Shown here: piece by piece, positions 11,001-21,041 of the stretch
Layout: every line of letters starts with the position of its first letter
Position numbering within the stretch: position 1 is the first letter of the stretch
NCBI RefSeq assembly: GCF_000003605.2
Contig: NW_003130858.1
Location: 39,819 to 79,904 of the forward strand
DNA: 40,086 bases
DNA from: Saccoglossus kowalevskii
Taxonomy: Eukaryota; Hemichordata; Enteropneusta; Harrimaniidae
Direction of reading: 5' to 3'
Translations under genes and position numbers: made by a program
The notes under the pieces: model-generated
Told to the model about the DNA's origin: nothing
Seen by the model: only the letters and a program-made list of their open reading frames with translations
The model's database searches: none

Positions 11001-14000
11001 ATACGGTACACATGAATGTGTATGTTAACCACGTACTATATCAGCATTCACATTAGATTGAACTCGTAAATTTCCCGATCAATGGCGAATGCCGAATAAG
11101 AAATGACGTGTTGATAGATTCAACAGTTATTGGCGAGGTAAACTATTGTAATATAATAATGAACATTTCATTACCCTGAGGTAGTATTACATAATTTGAA
11201 TATTTAGTCCTTACATACACAAGGGTATTTACAGGCAAACCAGACACTAAATAGAAACAGTATTATGAGTATTCGATAGCATTTGACGTTACGGCGATTG
11301 CCTTACCTACACTGCTGACATTTCTCGATCACAGACAGAAGACTATGGTGCCTGTATGTGACTTACCAAAACTCAAATAACCGCAAAATGTTTTGTTTTG
11401 CCAGACGCTACCGTATTGGGTATGATCAGTTTTTTACAGTCCACCAAAGTATGCTTTCACGGTGTCTCCGCTTTGAATTTAGAACAAGCAAACGCGATGA
11501 CTTCAACTCGTATCACAACTCCTAGATCATCAACATTTCTTGTTACTTCAATTAACACTATACAACTATGTTGTATGNNNNNNNNNNNNNNNNNNNNNNN
11601 NNNNNNNNNNNNNNNNNNNNNNNNNNNTTTTCGAAACCTTTTTTTCACAGCATCAATTTTGAACGCAAATCTGATGATATAAATACACATAGTCCGCAAA
11701 GAGCTTATTATTAGCTACAACTCAGTTTTAACTCCCATTTTAAAAAAATGGAGGCCGCGAACGTGCGTCTATTAATTATAATTAACTACCTACATATATA
11801 TACATAATGTTGTGTTCATCGTGGATAAATTGAAAGTGAATCGATTATTTTTGAGTTTTTTACGGCATTTGCTGTAAATATAAATTTGTACAACGTCGTT
11901 GTTACACATACACATGTAATCAGTTAACATTTGTTCAATTATTTCGATTATTGAAGGTTGACGGGTCTCATCAGAACGAGGAACATCGTTCTGAAAATGA
12001 TGTCGATATTCAAACATTGGCTAACTTTTCACATGCAAAATCATGCGAAGTTTTACAACCATTAATTTGTGATGAGTGGGAATTTCCGCGGCAAATGTTA
12101 CATTTTCAAGGAATGCTGTTAGGCCAAGGTGAATTTGGTGAAGTTCAACTTGCATATGCTGTGGACCCATCAGATGGTGATAAACAGACAAAAGTAGCTG
12201 TTAAATATTTGAGAAGTACGTACCATACAAACAAGTTTTTTAGATGAATGCAATAAATAAATTATCAGATACTCCCGAACTATAATAACAAATATTAGTA
12301 CTATAGTTTCGGCCTATCACTTACACTCCATATTCATTTCAGAAAACGCAACGGATGTAGATCGAAAAGACTTTTTGCAAGAGTTACGATTGATGAAGAC
12401 ATTCACTTCAGCCCATCCTAATGTAGTCTCTTTGTTCGGGTGCTGCACAAGTTCAGGTAAATTTACTTCTTTCAATGTGGTCAGTGCCATAGTCAGTTAA
12501 TGTACATTAATAGTATATTTTTATTTTTTTATTTCTTAGATCCAGTTTATATAATTCTCGAATTCGTGAAAAATGGCTGCTTACAGAATCATTTGAGAGC
12601 AAGCCATTCAGCACTAATCTACCAGAATTTACATCAAAATGTAAAAAATGTAAGCTCCTGGGATCTCTTACATTTTGGCTGGCAAGTGGCCAAAGGAATG
12701 AGTTTTCTTGCATCAATGAAGGTGAGAAGCGTACAATATCTTCTGTGACTTGAAACTATAAGCTTGTACAGTAATACAAGCTTTAGTATTTCTGAATATG
12801 CAAATGTATATGAACTAGGAGTGACATTTTGGTTTAATACTGTATGATAAAGGTATATATGCATAACGACCGTAAAGAAGGATAGTTACTCATTGAAATA
12901 ATTTTGCGAACACACATTCCATGTATGCTTTAGCATTGACTTTTATATGTAACCTAAATTAGAAGGTCACATTAGAAAATGCCCATCAATTGTGAAATAC
13001 TATTGCCACTTTTATTTAGATACTGAACATATATGACGTTACTTTATTGTTTAATATTGCCATGCTGAATGTGTCATATGAAGAACGTGCTCGCCGAGTT
13101 TTTAGCTATTATATTCGTAGATCAGTACAGAACATGCAAAATCACTGTGACTTCCAAAATACATACTCTATGACATTTTGTTATGAAAATGTACACAAGT
13201 GTGTCACATGGAATCACCTCTTTCTTTTATCATATAAAAGGCATACATAAACATATACTGTTGTCTCGATCTTTGTTCCGAAATGTTGCAAGTTCTAGTT
13301 TGTGAAAGCAGTTATCTAGATGTACTATAATATATTTGCGTGGCAAATTACAGGAAGTAGTTACAAACATGGTATATAGATATATATATTTGTTACGTTA
13401 AGTTGCTTAGTGTTGTGCAGTGTTAAAAGAGCTCATGGTACACACAACTGGGTAAATTGTATACTTTTTTTCTATAGTGTATTCATCGGGACCTAGCAAC
13501 AAGAAACATCTTACTCGACGAAAACAACACTTGCAAAATTTCGGACTTTGGCTTTGCTCGTGATGTGAAAGGTACAGACGTCTACCAGAAAAAGACACAG
13601 GTGACACTTATTTGATTATTTTTATCGTTTTTTTTAACTATCAATCGAGAGGAAACTTTTAAATAGTAATAATGTTTAAATTTACCTTTTAAAGGGAAAA
13701 CTACCATTGAGATGGATGGCAATAGAATCATTAAATCACTCATATTATTCTTCAAAAAGTGACATATGGTCCTATGGTATTGTCTTGTGGGAAATTGTTA
13801 CATTGGGTATGGATACTTTCAACTTTAGTATTCTTTCCGATTATACTAACAATTTATTGGATAGTCTCTGCATACATAATTAGTTTTTTGAACTTTACAT
13901 GTCTGTCGTAATTTTTTCAACAACAATGAGGCGAAGCCTAAGTCAATATCTCTCATTCTCAACAAGTAAAATCACTATAATAATTATTAGAAGCAAAAAT

Positions 14001-16139
14001 CAAATCAACCAAATAATGTAATGAATATATAATTATTCATTCATTTGTTGTGATCCATGTTGTTCAGAGTAAACACGACAACAACAAAATATGTGTTGTC
14101 TGTGTCAATACTTTTTTTACTCATATAATATTAAACAAATAACATTACTTCACAATAATCTGACATGTCAAAAAATATAAAAATAGACAATTAACAGCAC
14201 TATAATAGGGTAATAAAAGAGAAGAGAAGGGGGAAACGTGAGAAAAAATGATTAGGGGGTTGTTGTGTTTGTGGGGGGGGGGTGTAGGTTCATTACTTTT
14301 CTTTTACAAATTATTGGATGGCATTGATTTACAATAACTGCAAGGTAAATAAACTTATAAAAATAACTTACAAATATCCTTCAATCACTTGCAGTACTTT
14401 GCCCCATTTTTTTCAAACTTATTTTCAGTTAAAACATATTTGTCAATGTTAATTAAGTTTCTGATTTTATCTTTAATTTATGGAAATATTTATTTTACTT
14501 ACCCATTATCAATTGTATTATGAACATTTTGTTCAATTACATGTACATAGTCGTTAGTTTTTTTCCAATTTGGTGGTATTGCCGAAATAATATATGTCTA
14601 TGTTATAAAATTCACAGCAATATTATATTTGTCAGTAAACTGATCGCAAGTAAGAAATTCATCATTATTATCTAACAAATTACTTATGTATCTTATGTCT
14701 ATGTATGATGTTTCATTTACTGTAATAAACAGAGGTCCCATTTATCAAACTATATAAATATTATTCCAATTTTTTGCGCTACAATTTTATGTACACAACT
14801 TAGTTCTTTCTGCTCGTTTATCTCACTCACAATATCTTATAATATCCATGTAAAAGGAGCTATTTATTTGGCCCCAATCATAATTGTACTGGAGTAAAAA
14901 TCTCAAACCCCCATAATACAGCTGAATACAGCTATATTTTATGTTGTATGTGTGTGTCAATAGTTTGTTACTCGAATTTGAGTTGAATCTCAAATTAGAT
15001 AGTTTATTATATTGAAGCGTTGCTGGTATGGGAGATTACAATTTATATTCTAATCCAGTGTTTTGAAATAAGAGCAATATAAAAAGTGGTTTAAATATGT
15101 TGCTATTTCAAGATACACTACCATATTTTGTGTTATACACCATATAGGATCTACGCCATACGGTACTATGCCATCAGCCCAAGTTATCAACGAAATAAAT
15201 CGTGGATACAGGTTACCAAGACCAACACATTGCAGCCGTGAACTGTAAGTAGAGAATTTGGGCTTAATGTTTCGTTCGAAACAATATTTCGTAGGATTAG
15301 TTACTGAGTTATTTCATCATCACCCAGGTATGACATCATGGTAGGCTGTTGGAATGTGCAGCAGGAAGAAAGACCAACTTTCTCGCAACTTTGTTCACGG
15401 GTTGGGAAACTTGCCGAGAATCATAGACGGGTAAGTTTTTTGGGTAATAATCCCTCTGCATATTGTATGATTTCACCACGTACTATGGCGTGCAATAATG
15501 ATAACTTACACAGTAATTTGATTACTGTACGTGTTAGAACTATATTGTGTTTTCATCAAAACGGAATAGACAGAATATAGAGAAAAAAAATAAGTTTCGA
15601 CTACACTGTTTAACCCCATGTTTAAATATGATATGGTACCATTATTATGCTACCATTATTTTCGGTCCAAGAAAGACTTCGTTCGCATTACTAGGCACAT
15701 TTAAACTGCATTCTATTCTGTTTTCCTGTCTGGTTATGCCCAGAATATTATAAACATATATCGTTATAATTATATATAACAAAAACATTGACTCAGATCA
15801 CCGTACGTTACTTTAAGTATGATTACATAGCACATGGTATAAAATTCTCCAAATGCTATTAACTCGTAAATATCCTATGCTACATATAGTTCGAAATATG
15901 TGGAACATTGCTGACTCTTTATTTTACTGTTCCCGGTTCATTTCGGTTGGCACGCTTCTCGGATGTGCACGAAACATGTAATTATATATAAAGCTAGGAA
16001 TGAAAGTTATAGAAAAAAAGTCAGTTGAATGTGAATATTTTGGTTCTGTTTTCTCCACTAGGAATATTTACATCTGGATATGTTTGAAGAAAACCTATAC
16101 GTGAATATTGATAACAATCACAATGATGAAAAATTATGA
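7958..16139 (+). CDS. Ig-domain receptor tyrosine kinase, whole gene span
   Basis: A membrane receptor with an extracellular Ig module, one transmembrane helix and an intracellular tyrosine kinase. I assembled it by splice sites and phases: Ig exons a/b (four copies), TM exon 10626-10777, juxtamembrane 10865-10951, kinase 11957-12215, 12343-12456, 12540-12721, 13478-13600, 13695-13806, 15148-15244 and 15328-15430, and tail 16062-16139. All junctions from cassette 4 to the stop are in frame. The kinase has all core motifs ([21 protein letters not shown]) and reads as a class III/IV/V-like animal receptor kinase, nearest in feel to FGFR/VEGFR/RET. Cassettes 1 and 3 carry frameshifts, so a productive mRNA must skip them, or the assembly has indel errors. 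The 5' end is uncertain. Confidence 0.88.
8289..8436 (+). CDS. Ig cassette 1, exon b
   Basis: 148 bases, phase 0 in and phase 1 out, open throughout. It carries the second half of an Ig domain: [19 protein letters not shown] holds the D-x-G-x-Y-x-C signature with the strand-F cysteine, plus two extra cysteines. The acceptor is GATCAG and the donor ATG|GTGAGT. Confidence 0.82.
8631..8752 (+). CDS. Ig cassette 2, exon a
   Basis: 122 bases, phase 1 in and phase 0 out, intact. It encodes [19 protein letters not shown], the strand-B cysteine and YRWNFKGNN. The acceptor is TTTATAG and the donor AAT|GTAAGT. This is one of the two cassettes with no lesion. Confidence 0.88.
8961..9108 (+). CDS. Ig cassette 2, exon b
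   Basis: 148 bases, phase 0 in and phase 1 out, intact. [18 protein letters not shown] keeps the strand-F cysteine and tyrosine-corner motif. It lacks the third cysteine found in cassettes 1 and 4 (Phe instead). Differences from the other copies cluster around this F-G region. Confidence 0.88.
9300..9420 (+). pseudogene. Ig cassette 3, exon a, frameshifted
   Basis: 121 bases, one fewer than the intact copies. The missing base is near the 5' end (CCAAATAAAGTGG, against CCAAACGAAAGTGG in cassette 4), which puts a stop a few codons in. The rest of the exon, including the cysteine and tryptophan codons, is preserved at the DNA level. It is either a damaged cassette or an assembly indel. Confidence 0.8.
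9622..9769 (+). CDS. Ig cassette 3, exon b
   Basis: 148 bases and open, but the most divergent of the four. The N-terminal part and the segment after the strand-F cysteine ([10 protein letters not shown]) differ, and the third cysteine is lost. The D-x-G-x-Y-x-C motif is intact. Its partner exon a is frameshifted, so this exon may no longer be used. Confidence 0.78.
9964..10085 (+). CDS. Ig cassette 4, exon a
   Basis: 122 bases, phase 1 in and phase 0 out, intact. It differs from cassette 2 at few positions ([10 protein letters not shown] against [10 protein letters not shown]). It is the copy nearest the transmembrane exon and, with its exon b, gives an uninterrupted reading frame into the rest of the receptor. 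Confidence 0.9.
10290..10437 (+). CDS. Ig cassette 4, exon b
   Basis: 148 bases, intact. It contains [20 protein letters not shown], with the strand-F cysteine in D-x-G-x-Y-x-C and flanking cysteines on both sides. It ends CAG|G with a GTGAGT donor. The last G joins AT of the next exon to give Asp, leading into the membrane-proximal linker. Confidence 0.9.
10626..10777 (+). CDS. transmembrane exon of the receptor kinase
   Basis: 152 bases, phase 1 in and phase 0 out. A short polar linker ([11 protein letters not shown]) is followed by about 25 hydrophobic residues containing [20 protein letters not shown] and then LIIIG, with a basic stop-transfer side (HNKYMQN). This is a classic single-pass segment of a type I receptor. 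The donor is AAT|GTAAGT. The joined Asp codon from cassette 4 fixes the frame. Confidence 0.88.
10865..10951 (+). CDS. juxtamembrane exon of the receptor kinase
   Basis: 29 codons, phase 0 at both ends, with acceptor TTTACAG and donor TCG|GTTAGT. It encodes a strongly charged cytoplasmic stretch ([19 protein letters not shown]) and continues directly from the TM exon. A further juxtamembrane exon could hide in the next intron, which holds the assembly gap, but phase 0 to phase 0 allows direct joining to the kinase. Confidence 0.72.
10988..11956 (+). other. intron with 50-N gap
   Basis: The intron between the juxtamembrane and first kinase exon. It contains an unresolved run of exactly 50 N at 11578-11627, so its length is only nominal. 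An open frame across the gap (11398-11682) depends on the N run and is not credible as coding. Confidence 0.7.
11957..12215 (+). CDS. kinase exon 1: ATP-binding N-lobe
   Basis: 86 codons plus one base. After an acidic juxtamembrane tail comes the receptor-kinase entry motif [12 protein letters not shown], the glycine loop [14 protein letters not shown] and the catalytic lysine in VAVKYLR. The exon begins after TTGAAG and ends AGA|A with donor GTACGT; an alternative donor lies four bases downstream but breaks the frame. The order and spacing are normal for animal receptor tyrosine kinases. Confidence 0.93.
12343..12456 (+). CDS. kinase exon 2: helix C region
   Basis: 114 bases, phase 1 in and phase 1 out. 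It encodes [12 protein letters not shown], with the helix-C glutamate, then [14 protein letters not shown]. It joins the previous exon to complete a lysine codon. The acceptor is ATTTCAG and the donor TCAG|GTAAAT. Confidence 0.93.
12540..12721 (+). CDS. kinase exon 3: hinge to helix E
   Basis: 182 bases. [18 protein letters not shown] is the gatekeeper, hinge and helix-D segment. A short kinase insert follows, then the helix-E motif [19 protein letters not shown]. The insert is only about 20 residues, shorter than in PDGFR/VEGFR-type kinases and closer to FGFR. The donor is AAG|GTGAGA, phase 0. Confidence 0.92.
13478..13600 (+). CDS. kinase exon 4: catalytic and DFG loops
   Basis: 41 codons, phase 0 at both ends. 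It carries the catalytic loop [10 protein letters not shown] and the magnesium motif in [11 protein letters not shown]. The activation segment has one candidate phosphotyrosine, [16 protein letters not shown] (Ala-Thr-Arg) marks it as a tyrosine kinase. The acceptor is CTATAG and the donor CAG|GTGACA. Confidence 0.94.
13695..13806 (+). CDS. kinase exon 5: P+1 loop and helix F
   Basis: 112 bases, phase 0 in and phase 1 out. It encodes [13 protein letters not shown], the tyrosine-kinase P+1 loop with IES in place of APE, then [20 protein letters not shown] with the helix-F aspartate. It ends TTG|G with donor GTATGG. Confidence 0.93.
13900..14945 (-). mobile_element. LINE reverse-transcriptase relic inside a kinase intron
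   Basis: On the minus strand the 1341-base intron reads as the C-terminal part of a non-LTR retrotransposon polymerase. A GGLRF-type segment lies at about 14900-14920. At about 14530-14735 come [20 protein letters not shown] and, after an in-frame stop, [10 protein letters not shown] and DYVHVIEQ. This resembles the region after the RT fingers/palm in LINEs of aquatic invertebrates. Stops and frame changes show it is dead. The part below about 14300 looks non-coding and may be its 3' UTR. Boundaries are approximate. It is antisense to the host gene. Confidence 0.6.
14229..14282 (+). other. G-run cluster in the intron
   Basis: Three G tracts, about five, five and ten bases long, lie within some 54 bases on the plus strand. 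This is strikingly different from the AT-rich intron around it. The ten-base tract can supply more than one G-stack, so a G-quadruplex is possible. On the element strand it is a C-rich stretch of the LINE tail. Confidence 0.45.
15148..15244 (+). CDS. kinase exon 6: helix G region
   Basis: 97 bases, phase 1 in and phase 2 out. [16 protein letters not shown] is followed by [16 protein letters not shown], the standard receptor-kinase helix-G and following loop. The acceptor is TATAG and the donor CT|GTAAGT. Confidence 0.93.
15328..15430 (+). CDS. kinase exon 7: helix H-I, end of kinase
   Basis: 103 bases, phase 2 in and phase 0 out. It contains [20 protein letters not shown], with the conserved CW and RPTF that close the tyrosine-kinase domain, then [14 protein letters not shown]. 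The strong donor CGG|GTAAGT argues against the open read-through that would otherwise run to 15580. Confidence 0.93.
16062..16139 (+). CDS. C-terminal exon of the receptor kinase with YVNI motif
   Basis: After a pyrimidine tract and CCACTAG acceptor, 25 codons and TGA follow in the exact phase (0) left by the last kinase exon. The encoded tail includes [20 protein letters not shown] fits the pY-x-N consensus for Grb2-type SH2 domains and YLHL is a second candidate docking site; both are read from sequence only. An acidic, Asn-rich end (NNHNDEKL) precedes the stop. The tail is very short for a receptor kinase. A retained-intron end at 15580 is the alternative. Confidence 0.68.
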   Translation, partial: EYLHLDMFEENLYVNIDNNHNDEKL

Positions 16140-18700
16140 ACAAATGCAATTTAGAAGTTTTTTTTATTTGCACGATAGTGCTTTGCTGTATCGGGCTGTA
16201 CAGCAATCCCTGGCGATGACTATGCACTTTTTAACCACGCTTTTAATTGAGCTAATAGATGATGAATTTATAATATAAATTTCAGAAAGGTTTTGGTGTT
16301 TGTCTATTTAAGATATGGAAAATGCACGAACCGCTCAACCTACGACAGTTTTTTCACGTACAGATTTTGATAAAGCATCACGGTATTTTTCAAATAACAT
16401 TCGTCATATCAAGGATAGTTAAGTTCAGAAACTAATATAAATTAAAACCTCCTATAGCATGGCAAACCTTTTCAATTATCAAGTGTATTTAAGAGAACAC
16501 AAATTATTTTAGTTTCCGGAAATCAACAAATGTACTAGCTATTTTGCCAAATCAGCCTCTTACTCACAGAATGTCATTTTCAAGACCCAAACAAATCTGA
16601 CATTTTTATCGACTATTCAAAAGTACTGTATTTACTATACTATAAAGATATGCTTCTTGTAAATCATTTGGGTTTCTGTTTTAAAATATGATATAAGATA
16701 AATAACGCAAGATTGAAAGATCATAAATCAGAATTAAACTGAAAACTATGGATAAAAATTCAATTTTCTGTATGTATTATAAATTTTTATACTGTGAATC
16801 ACATTGTTTTCAAGTTGTGCTTCTAAAATTGCAGACAAATATTAGTTGCCAAGCTTCTCATTTGAAAAGCAAATCCTAAATTTTGAATTAATTTCAATGC
16901 GTCTCCAATACTTTCAGCACAAGGGAGTTCTTTCTAAGTTTTTTTTTTTAAATTCGGTACAAGATGGTCGCTTGATAGCCATTTTACTGATCAACAGTGT
17001 TAACACCCCCATAAAAGATAGCATGCATGAACGTGTTTTACAAATTGTCTTAAAGGTGTATTCTGAACGACTATAGAAGTTTCGTTGACATTACAATTTA
17101 CCAAACTAACGCGCTAGATCCGTTTTCAAACTACACTTCGCACATCCCGATAATCTACGCAATCCGTGGTAATTTGCGGTCACGGTAATAACCTATATCA
17201 AACTTCGTAATCATACATATGAAATAGGAGTTATGTTCAAATTTCTATTAATTGAGATGTTTGTTATACAGGTTTTTCGCCATTTTTTGAATATTTAATT
17301 TCAAATATGAAATTTGTTTTTACAATTTGGTCTACCGCGCCTGTCGTCGTCACACAGACATCAAAGACTGCCCGAATTTTCCGCCAAAATAACACTTGAT
17401 ACACCTGTGGTATTACCAGTACTGAATACACTCAAATGATAACAAACCACCATCAATTTCTCTTTCATTCTCGTTTATTTTGAAAAAAAAAGGTTACCAA
17501 GCGTTACCTAACATTCAATTGTCTTGATGTGTTATTACTTTGGACACTCAATATTATATTCACAGTATGCCAATTACAATTATATTTACATATCGACTGG
17601 TCTGCTTGGCCAAATACGCACATTACGAATACCACGTGACCATGACCTTTCTCCATAAAAAGATAGGAATGATTTCATTCTATGGTCGTCCGTTCGTCGT
17701 CGTCATCAATCGGTCATATTATTTAGTCGATGTTGTACAACAACATGTACCTCCAAGTGTAGTCGTGAGGCTGTCCATAGCAACCAACTTGTGTCAACAT
17801 ATTGTACTGTATCTACCGATTAAAACTTTCACAATAAATGGCGTATGGGAAAACCAAAACTATGCCATAGAGTTATTTTTTTTATACAACAGCACCTGTA
17901 GCATATAGCATAGCGACCTATTTTCGTTCTAGAGTGTAATATCGGCGTATATACAACAAACCTATTGAATATGGTGTGTGTTTTATTTGCGTATATTGTT
18001 GTATTACTTGAACGTTGAACTTTGTTTAACCTCATTCAGTGGGAGATACGCATTAGGAACACTGCATTTGGGTGTCGCACACATAACAGGTACATGCAAA
18101 CTGTCGTAGGGGCGACATAGGTGGCCGAAGAATGGGACGATAGGAGTTTATACATATGAAGTGATGTTGTAGTGAATTAACAATTATTTTTGGTTTCACC
18201 CTCAAACAATTTAATCTTCTTTGATTAGTTACGCTTTCATCGTGAAGAACACACTATTATTTCTACCATTTTGGGGAAAACTCTTTTCTACTTGTTGAAA
18301 CCTATCAGCTAAATTGCTAGGATACTTGGCATATAGTTACCCTAGGTTACCTGTCAGGTGTGTTCATTTAGTTCAATTCTTTATTTGTGGCGATTATTTT
18401 TGTCATGTTCGGTCACGATTGTTATTGCTACTGCAATTGCTTTGATATCTGATATATCTTTAATTGGATGGACCTCAATTACATTTTGTCTGTGACATTG
18501 GTCGAACACACAAATATATGCAAAAACAGCGAGGTTATTTCAACCATCGTGTGACTTATTCATAACTGTGTACGCCATTATCGTAGAAATGTAGAGTAGA
18601 AAAGTAGAAATTTAAAGTATTACAAATGAATGATTGTAGCAAATACAAACCAGGTAGTGTTAGCAAACTACTACAATGAGCGATATGATGTGAATGATTA
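16140..18700. other. intergenic, no gene recognised
   Basis: AT-rich DNA downstream of the receptor kinase. The longest frame (17540-17908, plus) has no domain and unremarkable composition. A downstream ATG frame at 16315 reads protein-like for about 34 codons, but it is out of phase with the kinase exons and I do not call it. Confidence 0.55.
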
Positions 18701-18840
18701 TACAAAACTTATATATTTGAAAATGTATTTGATTTGCGACGTGTATCAGTGAAGTCAGCGGTAGAAATAGACAATTAACAACGATATATGTAACTGGGAA
18801 TCTACAGAGCGAAGGCATTTCCCTTCAGAAGATTCTTATA

Positions 18841-19830
18841 GTAACTTGAATTGGCCTCACAAATTATCTTTGCGGCAGGCATGTAAATTTGACGGCGAAT
18901 TTAACGTCTGGTTACACGACATTTTCGCTCAACAGCGCTACGATGTTGTTTGGCCGCAAGATATGCTGACAGTATGTCACTTGGTTTCCGACTGAACTAT
19001 GCTAATGCTTTTCTTGATGGGTGCATACTTGTAATTGCAGAGTATACATTTGAAACTGATTTATGCAAGTCCTGATTGAAGTCAACGTCATTGGAGAAGT
19101 CAGTGTTAGAAATAGAAGATTGACTTATAACTTGGCGTTTACAGAGTAAAGGCTTCTGTAGTTGTAAATGAACAAGAACTGGCCGGTGATTGGAAAGATG
19201 CTGACTGTCAATTTATGTTGAATCTATGAAATCAGAGTTAGTGATAACTAAATCCAAAATATGACCATGAATATGGATTGGCTCACGAAGCTCGAGTAGA
19301 AACTGAGATACAGTGAGTTCATCTCTTTTACTTCGTGGTGGTCGATATAGAATGATAAAGGAGGAAATCATTCGAGCAATAGTTTAATGTGAATATTGAA
19401 TAGTGGGCGACGATACAGAATTGACTGGTAACATTGTAGTTGCGTGTCGTTGAGCTCGCCGTCGGTTGATAGTATCCAAATAATAGCAATTCAATGACAT
19501 GAAATCTCCGAAATTAAAATTGCATTTTGATTTTCGTCATTCATTTCGATATCCTATTGTTGAAAAACAACAGCAATAACTTTGAAAATCGCAGTTAAAC
19601 AAAAAAATTTGATTATTGACCGCCAATTCATCAAAAACCAAAATTTTGCAAAAAACAAAAACGTTTTCATCCAGAAAATATTCACTTGCTTTCATTGATC
19701 CCGATTGTTGCTGACAGAATGGCAGGGTGATTTGATCAGAAAAACGTGAATTGTTGAGGGTGACAAAGAGAAAATCCACCCCTGCCAACCTGATAGACTT
19801 TACCTGTATCTGTGCTGAGTGCACCGGTCA
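18841..19830 (-). mobile_element. LINE endonuclease relic, copy 1
   Basis: Minus-strand translation in several frames gives the second half of an APE-type endonuclease from a CR1/L2-like non-LTR retrotransposon. YRPPRSKRDELTVSQFLLEL lies at about 19290-19350, the catalytic-domain end HILDLVIT at about 19250-19275 and LSNHRPVLVHLQ at about 19165-19200. SNHRPV corresponds to the usual S-D-H box, here with Asn. A more N-terminal piece is at 19537-19824. The post-endonuclease linker (about 18850-19000) contains AAKQHRSAVERKCRVTR. Stops and frameshifts show it is inactive. The extreme 3' part matches 23560-23640. Confidence 0.68.
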
Positions 19831-19859
19831 AACATAGTGTGTTTAACACATATCACCTA

Positions 19860-20440
19860 CTAATGAACGAGGTTACATAGAGTACAATACTCGAACTACT
19901 TCAACGATATACGTAAATAAATAAACATATTAAATACGCTTATCCCATTTACGCTGATAACACACACTAGTCTATGTACACTGCATTGACTCACTATATA
20001 ACAAGACGTATGCACGAATACTCCATTATATGTTGTCTGTCATACTATTAATCACAACAAAAGTACTATACCTGATAGTAAACTGTTTAGTTTTTATCAT
20101 CACTCCATAATCACAAAATGTATCAACAGTATGCCTAATAACGGTTCCCGTAACTCGAACCATCCTATATAATTTATCGTTTCGTCCAGTTGCACAATGT
20201 CAGGGTCAGAGGATTTTGAGACTAAATTTCTCGGTAATGATAAAAGATATCAAAAAATCAAATAAAAACTGTGAGCCCACATTCACGGTGAGTAGAATGA
20301 GCTATGTCCGTTGTGCCTAATTCTAAATTTGGAGAGACAGATACATTTGGCTCGAAGCTATTCAAAAATCATTTTTTGTGGCTGTTGCCGGATTTTTATT
20401 TCAGATATTAACTACTAACTAGAGTGAAGATGTACATGCC
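19860..20440. other. intergenic, nothing recognised
   Basis: AT-rich sequence without a sustained open frame, repeat or recognisable signal. Confidence 0.5.
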
Positions 20441-20445
20441 AAATT

Positions 20446-20640
20446 TTAACAAAATCGACCAAACAAAAGAAAATCACAATACGTCAAAAAACTGGTAATT
20501 ACACATATGAACACACACACACATAAACGTGATTTTAACGGCAATCCTTGCGGAGCGGATCGCCAATAAAAGGTTGTTGGCGCCTGACTAAATGTGTCGA
20601 CATGGGCTGTAGCGACTTTACGTAGTTCCCGGCCAGTCAT
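20446..20640 (-). other. short unrecognised ORF, GC-richer
   Basis: A 64-codon minus-strand frame whose first half (AHVDTFSQAPTTFYWRSAPQ) has protein-like composition and higher GC than its surroundings. A CA microsatellite (20510-20522) interrupts its end. No family is recognised. It may be a relic of a transposon internal region next to the pogo-like end at 20961-21041. Confidence 0.2.
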
Positions 20641-20960
20641 CTTTCGATTTAGCTTAATAAAACTAAGCTATAATAAGTTGAATTTATCTAATATCTAGTA
20701 TTCAACTGAGCAGCATGTCTAAATGAGAGCTATTGCGTTGTCCGAACGTATTAACAAGGATCACGATCTGTGAGACCACTATTCACAAGTGTGTAAAAAA
20801 TGAATAAAAAACTGAGAAAATTTGACAACTGAACATAAAAGGGGCAAACTGAATAGAAAATGTGCGAAATAATCTGGCAGTCTAAACGAAGATAAAGCTC
20901 GGAAGTTTTCAATAAAAAACTTACTATAATGTATGTGCTTTTTCTACATTTTAGATGCAG

Positions 20961-21041
20961 ACCCGTTGGTAAGTCGCGACCATCGATAAGTTGTGGTTTT
21001 TGCCGGGATACCGACACCCGCGACTTAACGAGGGGTCACTG
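20961..21041 (-). mobile_element. pogo/Tigger-like transposon terminus
   Basis: Read on the minus strand, this starts TA|CAGTGACCCCTCGTTAAGTC, closely similar to the CAGT..ACCCTCG..TT ends of pogo/Tigger DNA transposons, which insert at TA. An inverted pair TAAGTCGCG (20970-20978) and CGCGACTTA (21019-21027) lies inside it. I did not find a matching opposite terminus, so the element is partial or a MITE fragment. A 12-G run (21117-21128) follows. Confidence 0.4.

Noticed and set aside
15431-15580. Read-through C-terminus of the kinase after 15430
   Set aside because: A consensus donor (CGG|GTAAGT) ends the exon, and a phase-matched terminal exon exists at 16062. It may occur as a retained-intron isoform but is not the main call.
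16315-16422. Protein-like frame after the ATG at 16315 as an alternative receptor tail
   Set aside because: Out of phase with the last kinase exon from every nearby acceptor.
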